Source: Campylobacter sp. TTU_617 (GTDB lineage: Bacteria > Campylobacterota > Campylobacteria > Campylobacterales > Campylobacteraceae). Taken from it: a stretch of 64,000 nucleotides of DNA. The notes beneath the pieces were generated by a model that saw only the letters and a list, made by a program, of their open reading frames with translations, was not told the DNA's origin and did not search any database. The stretch covers positions 53,189 to 117,188 of the forward strand of contig NZ_JAENKV010000004.1 of assembly GCF_016599045.1 (NCBI RefSeq), given 5' to 3'. A program made the position numbers and the translations under genes. Each line of letters starts with the position of its first letter. Position 1 is the first letter of the stretch. Shown one piece after another: positions 61,269-64,000 of this stretch.

Positions 61269-63077
61269 ATGAATAAAAAAGTTTTATACCCTGGTATAAT
61301 CACTTTAATTATTTTAATTGCTGGAGTTCTTTGGCTCAATAATGATATAAGCAAAAAACAGCAAGAAAGCTTAGGTGGAATTGATAGTAAAAATTTTGTT
61401 GAATTAAGCGATGATAACCCTACTTTTGATACTTGGGGAAAGAATTTTCCAGATCATTTAGATATGTATTTAAAAGTTGAACAGGAAAAACCAATTCCAA
61501 CAGAATATGGTGGAAATTTAGCTTATTCTAAACTTATACGTTATCCACAGCTGACTGTACTTTGGGCTGGTTATCCTTTTGCTCTTGATGCAAACGAAGA
61601 AAGAGGACATTTCTGGGTTCAAGTTGATCAAATGGATACAGCAAGAAATAATAAAGATTTTTTAAATGCGCATGGATATAAAGCATTTCAAGGACAACCA
61701 ACTGCTTGTATGAACTGCCATAGTGGATGGACGCCTTGGCTTATTAAAAATGTTGCAAAAAATGACTGGATTGCTTTTAATACTACCAAATACTGGACTA
61801 TGATTAAAAATATTCCTGATAATATGACTACACCTACCAATATACCAGAACATGAAAGTATACATGGTGGAAAAAGAATGGGTGTAACTTGTGCCGATTG
61901 TCATAATCCAAATGATATGAGTTTAAGACTTACCAGACCTGCAGCCATTAATGCTTTAGTTGCAAGAGGATATGAAAAAGATCCTATACAAGGAATTAAA
62001 GCCACTAGAGAAGAAATGAGGACTCTTGTTTGCTCTCAATGTCACGTTGAATACTACTTTAAACCAACAGGAACAAAAGTAAAAGTAATCGGCGAAAGTA
62101 TAGCAAATGATAATACCAAAAAATGGTGGGATGGAACTCAAAAGACATATGATGAATTTGATTCTTGGAGAGATGGTAATAAAGCTATTGAAATTGAAGC
62201 TGATGGGTTAGAGTTAGTTTTCCCTTGGGCAGAATGGAAAAAAGGACAACCATTTAGAATTGAAATGTTTGATGATTACTATGAAAAAGTACGTTCTATA
62301 TTTGCAAAAGATTGGGATCATAAGATAACTGGTGCGCCTATGCTTAAAATTCAACATCCAGAAAGTGAATTATATAGTGGCGGAGTTCATGCTGCTAATG
62401 GAGTAAGCTGTGCTGATTGTCATATGCCTTATATTAGAAAAGGTGCTAAAAAACTTACTCAACATAATATCACTTCACCTTTACAAGATATCAATTCAGC
62501 TTGTAAAACTTGTCATACTCAAAGCGAAAGTTATCTAAAAGCACAAATTAAAGATATTCAAAATTCAGTAGCATATGATTTAAGAACTGCTGAATATGCT
62601 ATCGTAAGTCTTATTCAAGATATTAAAACCCTAAGAGATAGCTTATCTAATATGCCAGAATATAAAAATAATAATCAAAAAATCAACGATGAATTAAAAG
62701 AAGTTTTAGAACTTCATAGAAAAGCTCAAATGAGAGCAGATTTTGTTGGTGCTGAAAACTCTACTGGTTTTCACAATCCTAGAGAAGCATCAAGAATGTT
62801 ATTACAAGCTGTAGATATGGCAAGGCTTGGACAAGCTAAACTTGTAGAAATTGCAACTTCTAATAAAATAAATAATTTTAAAATTTCTAATTTAGGGTTT
62901 GAAGATATTCAAAAATTAAATCCTGGAGAAATTTATTACAAAACAGATCTTAATGGACATAAAGCTGGAGAGAGATATTATAAACATTCTAATATTAATG
63001 GAAATCCTCCAAAAGAGCTTTTAGAAAACGATAAAAATATCAAACCTTACAATTATCAAATTGTTGATAAAAAATAA
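61269..63077 (+). CDS. nrfA: cytochrome c552 nitrite reductase, catalytic subunit
   Basis: Periplasmic pentaheme enzyme reducing nitrite to ammonia with six electrons, also acting on nitric oxide. It has an N-terminal signal/anchor (YPGIITLIILIAGVLWL). Five CXXCH hemes lie at 147-151 (CMNCH), 208-212, 255-259, 381-385 and 412-416. The first, catalytic heme is CXXCH rather than the enterobacterial CXXCK, as reported for Campylobacter. At 602 aa it is longer than E. coli NrfA (about 478), mainly by a C-terminal extension. The operon is nrfHA. Confidence 0.96.
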   Translation: MNKKVLYPGIITLIILIAGVLWLNNDISKKQQESLGGIDSKNFVELSDDNPTFDTWGKNFPDHLDMYLKVEQEKPIPTEYGGNLAYSKLIRYPQLTVLWAGYPFALDANEERGHFWVQVDQMDTARNNKDFLNAHGYKAFQGQPTACMNCHSGWTPWLIKNVAKNDWIAFNTTKYWTMIKNIPDNMTTPTNIPEHESIHGGKRMGVTCADCHNPNDMSLRLTRPAAINALVARGYEKDPIQGIKATREEMRTLVCSQCHVEYYFKPTGTKVKVIGESIANDNTKKWWDGTQKTYDEFDSWRDGNKAIEIEADGLELVFPWAEWKKGQPFRIEMFDDYYEKVRSIFAKDWDHKITGAPMLKIQHPESELYSGGVHAANGVSCADCHMPYIRKGAKKLTQHNITSPLQDINSACKTCHTQSESYLKAQIKDIQNSVAYDLRTAEYAIVSLIQDIKTLRDSLSNMPEYKNNNQKINDELKEVLELHRKAQMRADFVGAENSTGFHNPREASRMLLQAVDMARLGQAKLVEIATSNKINNFKISNLGFEDIQKLNPGEIYYKTDLNGHKAGERYYKHSNINGNPPKELLENDKNIKPYNYQIVDKK

Positions 63078-63079
63078 AA

Positions 63080-63117
63080 AATTTGGAAGATAAATTTTTA
63101 TCCTTATCTTCCAAATT
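63080..63117 (+). terminator. nrfA stem-loop terminator
   Basis: Perfect 14-bp inverted repeat (arms 63080-63093 and 63104-63117) with a 10-nt loop, 2 bp after the nrfA stop. No strong T run follows, so it may protect the mRNA end as much as terminate. Confidence 0.6.
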
Positions 63118-63180
63118 CCAAATTTCACTTTTATTTTATACTCCTATTTTATAATAAATTAAAAACAAAAAAGGAAAATA

Positions 63181-63735
63181 ATGAATAAGCATCAATTATT
63201 TAGACAAATTCATATTTATATTAGTTTATTTTTCTTACCTATGGCATTTATTTTTTCTATTACAGGTATTGCATATATTTTTGGCTTTAAACAAGATGTT
63301 GGAATAAAAGAGGAAAATTATATAATTAAACAAGTTATAAAAGATGAAGAGCAAGGAAATTTTTTACTTAATTTTTTAAAAGAAAATAACTTAAGTATTC
63401 CATCAAATACAAAAATATTTAAAGATCAAAGAAATAACAGCATCAGTATTGGCGGAGTGCATTATCAAGCAAGTATCCTCAAGATAAATGAAAATGAATA
63501 TAAAATTACAACTAAAAAAAGAAGTTTATTGGGTGATTTAATAATGTTGCATAAAAATAAAGGAGCATGGTATTTTTCTGTGCTTTCAATAGCTTTTGGA
63601 TGTGCATTATTTTTTCTTTATTTCTCAGGCTTGTTTATTACTTTATTTGCAAGTAAAAAAAATAGAAAAAAGCAAATTTATGTGCTATTGCTGGGTATTT
63701 TTATCACTTTTTTATTAGCCTATTTAAGTCTTTAA
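63181..63735 (+). CDS. PepSY-associated membrane protein
   Basis: 184-aa protein starting MNKHQLFRQIHIYISLFFLPM, the Arg/His-rich opening of PepSY transmembrane proteins. Helices lie at about 13-32, 127-152 and 161-183 around a periplasmic loop. LLGDLIMLHKNKGAWYF matches the motif before the last PepSY helix. Related proteins reduce or bind iron siderophores or sit beside cytochrome genes. In C. jejuni a similar gene lies next to nrfA (as I recall Cj1356c). The role is unproven. Confidence 0.78.
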   Translation: MNKHQLFRQIHIYISLFFLPMAFIFSITGIAYIFGFKQDVGIKEENYIIKQVIKDEEQGNFLLNFLKENNLSIPSNTKIFKDQRNNSISIGGVHYQASILKINENEYKITTKKRSLLGDLIMLHKNKGAWYFSVLSIAFGCALFFLYFSGLFITLFASKKNRKKQIYVLLLGIFITFLLAYLSL

Positions 63736-63762
63736 TTAAGGCTAATTTTAAGCAAATTTATA

Positions 63763-63768
63763 TATAAT
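63763..63768 (+). promoter_or_regulatory. -10 element of tRNA-Ser(GCT)
   Basis: TATAAT in ATATATAATACCC, 12 bp before the tRNA 5' end; same spacing as the other tRNA-Ser gene. Confidence 0.6.
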
Positions 63769-63780
63769 ACCCATTTTAAA

Positions 63781-63870
63781 GGACAGATGGGTGAGTGGCT
63801 GAAACCACACCCCTGCTAAGGGTGCAGATCTTAACGGGTCTCGAGGGTTCAAATCCCTCTCTGTCCGCCA
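63781..63870 (+). tRNA. tRNA-Ser (anticodon GCT)
   Basis: 90-nt class II tRNA. Acceptor GGACAGA pairs with TCTGTCC, then G and an encoded CCA. Anticodon stem CACCC/GGGTG has loop CTGCTAA. It has a long variable arm and a T-arm GGGTTCAAATCCC. Confidence 0.96.
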
Positions 63871-64000
63871 CTATAAAATTTTATATTATCTTTAAAACTC
63901 TTACCAATCCAATAAATATTTAATATTCTAAAAACTTTTTAATATTAAAAGATTGATTTAAAACTTTATCTGTTTTGTTGTAATTTGTAAGCTAACATTT

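Noticed and set aside
1..64000. CRISPR array, rRNA operon, IS element, complete prophage
   Set aside because: No spaced direct repeats, rRNA cores, transposase motifs or phage structural genes seen on either strand.
63871..64000. Possible feature after tRNA-Ser at the window end
   Set aside because: Only A/T-rich sequence with no start, RNA fold or motif; the next gene lies outside.

Overview
This window is chromosomal DNA of a Campylobacter, close to C. jejuni/C. coli. The base composition is very AT-rich. Many products match C. jejuni families: RacRS, a PgbA-type protein, CXXCH-type NrfA, and a Cj1415-like kinase. Short operons with ATGA/TTGA overlaps and several TTG starts are also typical. 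As I recall the C. jejuni map, whole blocks keep its gene order (clpB-ctpA-purCSQ-plsC-crcB-htpG; gpsA-gatB; atpB-radA-ftsY-rny-comEC; dnaJ-racRS-recR; guaA-purD-lptD-pnp; nrfHA), but they are joined differently here. I cannot fix the species from sequence alone.

Layout. 1-2494: end of an SMR efflux gene, bioD and bioA (convergent), then divergent tRNA-Met and tRNA-Ser. 2603-3571: a GT90 glycosyltransferase. 3758-10000: tRNA-Ala and tRNA-Val followed by a decayed island. It holds a broken tyrosine integrase reading away from tRNA-Val, an apparently intact type III mod-res system with a possible small third gene, and further frameshifted remnants. 10040-13885: a GNAT acetyltransferase, a protein of unknown function, about 0.9 kb of gene-free DNA, ispG, and an orphan CysC/Cj1415-like kinase. 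13987-24729: clpB with a strong promoter overlapping an HspR-like site, a ctpA-purC-purS-purQ-(BatD/SH3-like)-plsC-crcB run, then htpG, a rhodanese and a membrane-anchored coiled-coil protein. 24726-33953: leftward genes pyrC-like, gpsA, gatB, a 59-aa membrane protein, atpB, radA, a phase-variable Maf-like gene, ftsY and a TlpA-like thioredoxin. 34026-42076: folate cyclo-ligase, rny, dedA, comEC, yihY, glcD-like, pgbA-like and an M23 peptidase. 42084-48156: dnaJ, racRS, recR, uvrC and two small genes. 48159-60543: guaA, a hypothetical gene, the purD-motif (6S-type) RNA, purD, RDD protein, lptD, pnp, an inosine-DNA glycosylase, a low-MW phosphatase and ppk. 60750-63870: nrfHA, a PepSY-type membrane protein and tRNA-Ser.

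Most of the window is housekeeping: purine synthesis, proteostasis, translation, envelope and RNA decay. The accessory signals are four. First, a Maf-like gene between ftsY and radA is switched off by a 10-base poly-G tract; one added G restores a 636-codon reading frame. Second, there is the tRNA-Val-linked remnant island with its type III R-M operon and small downstream ORF. Third, there is a lone nucleotide-phosphoramidate-type kinase away from any capsule locus. Fourth, there is heat-shock control architecture at clpB and htpG.
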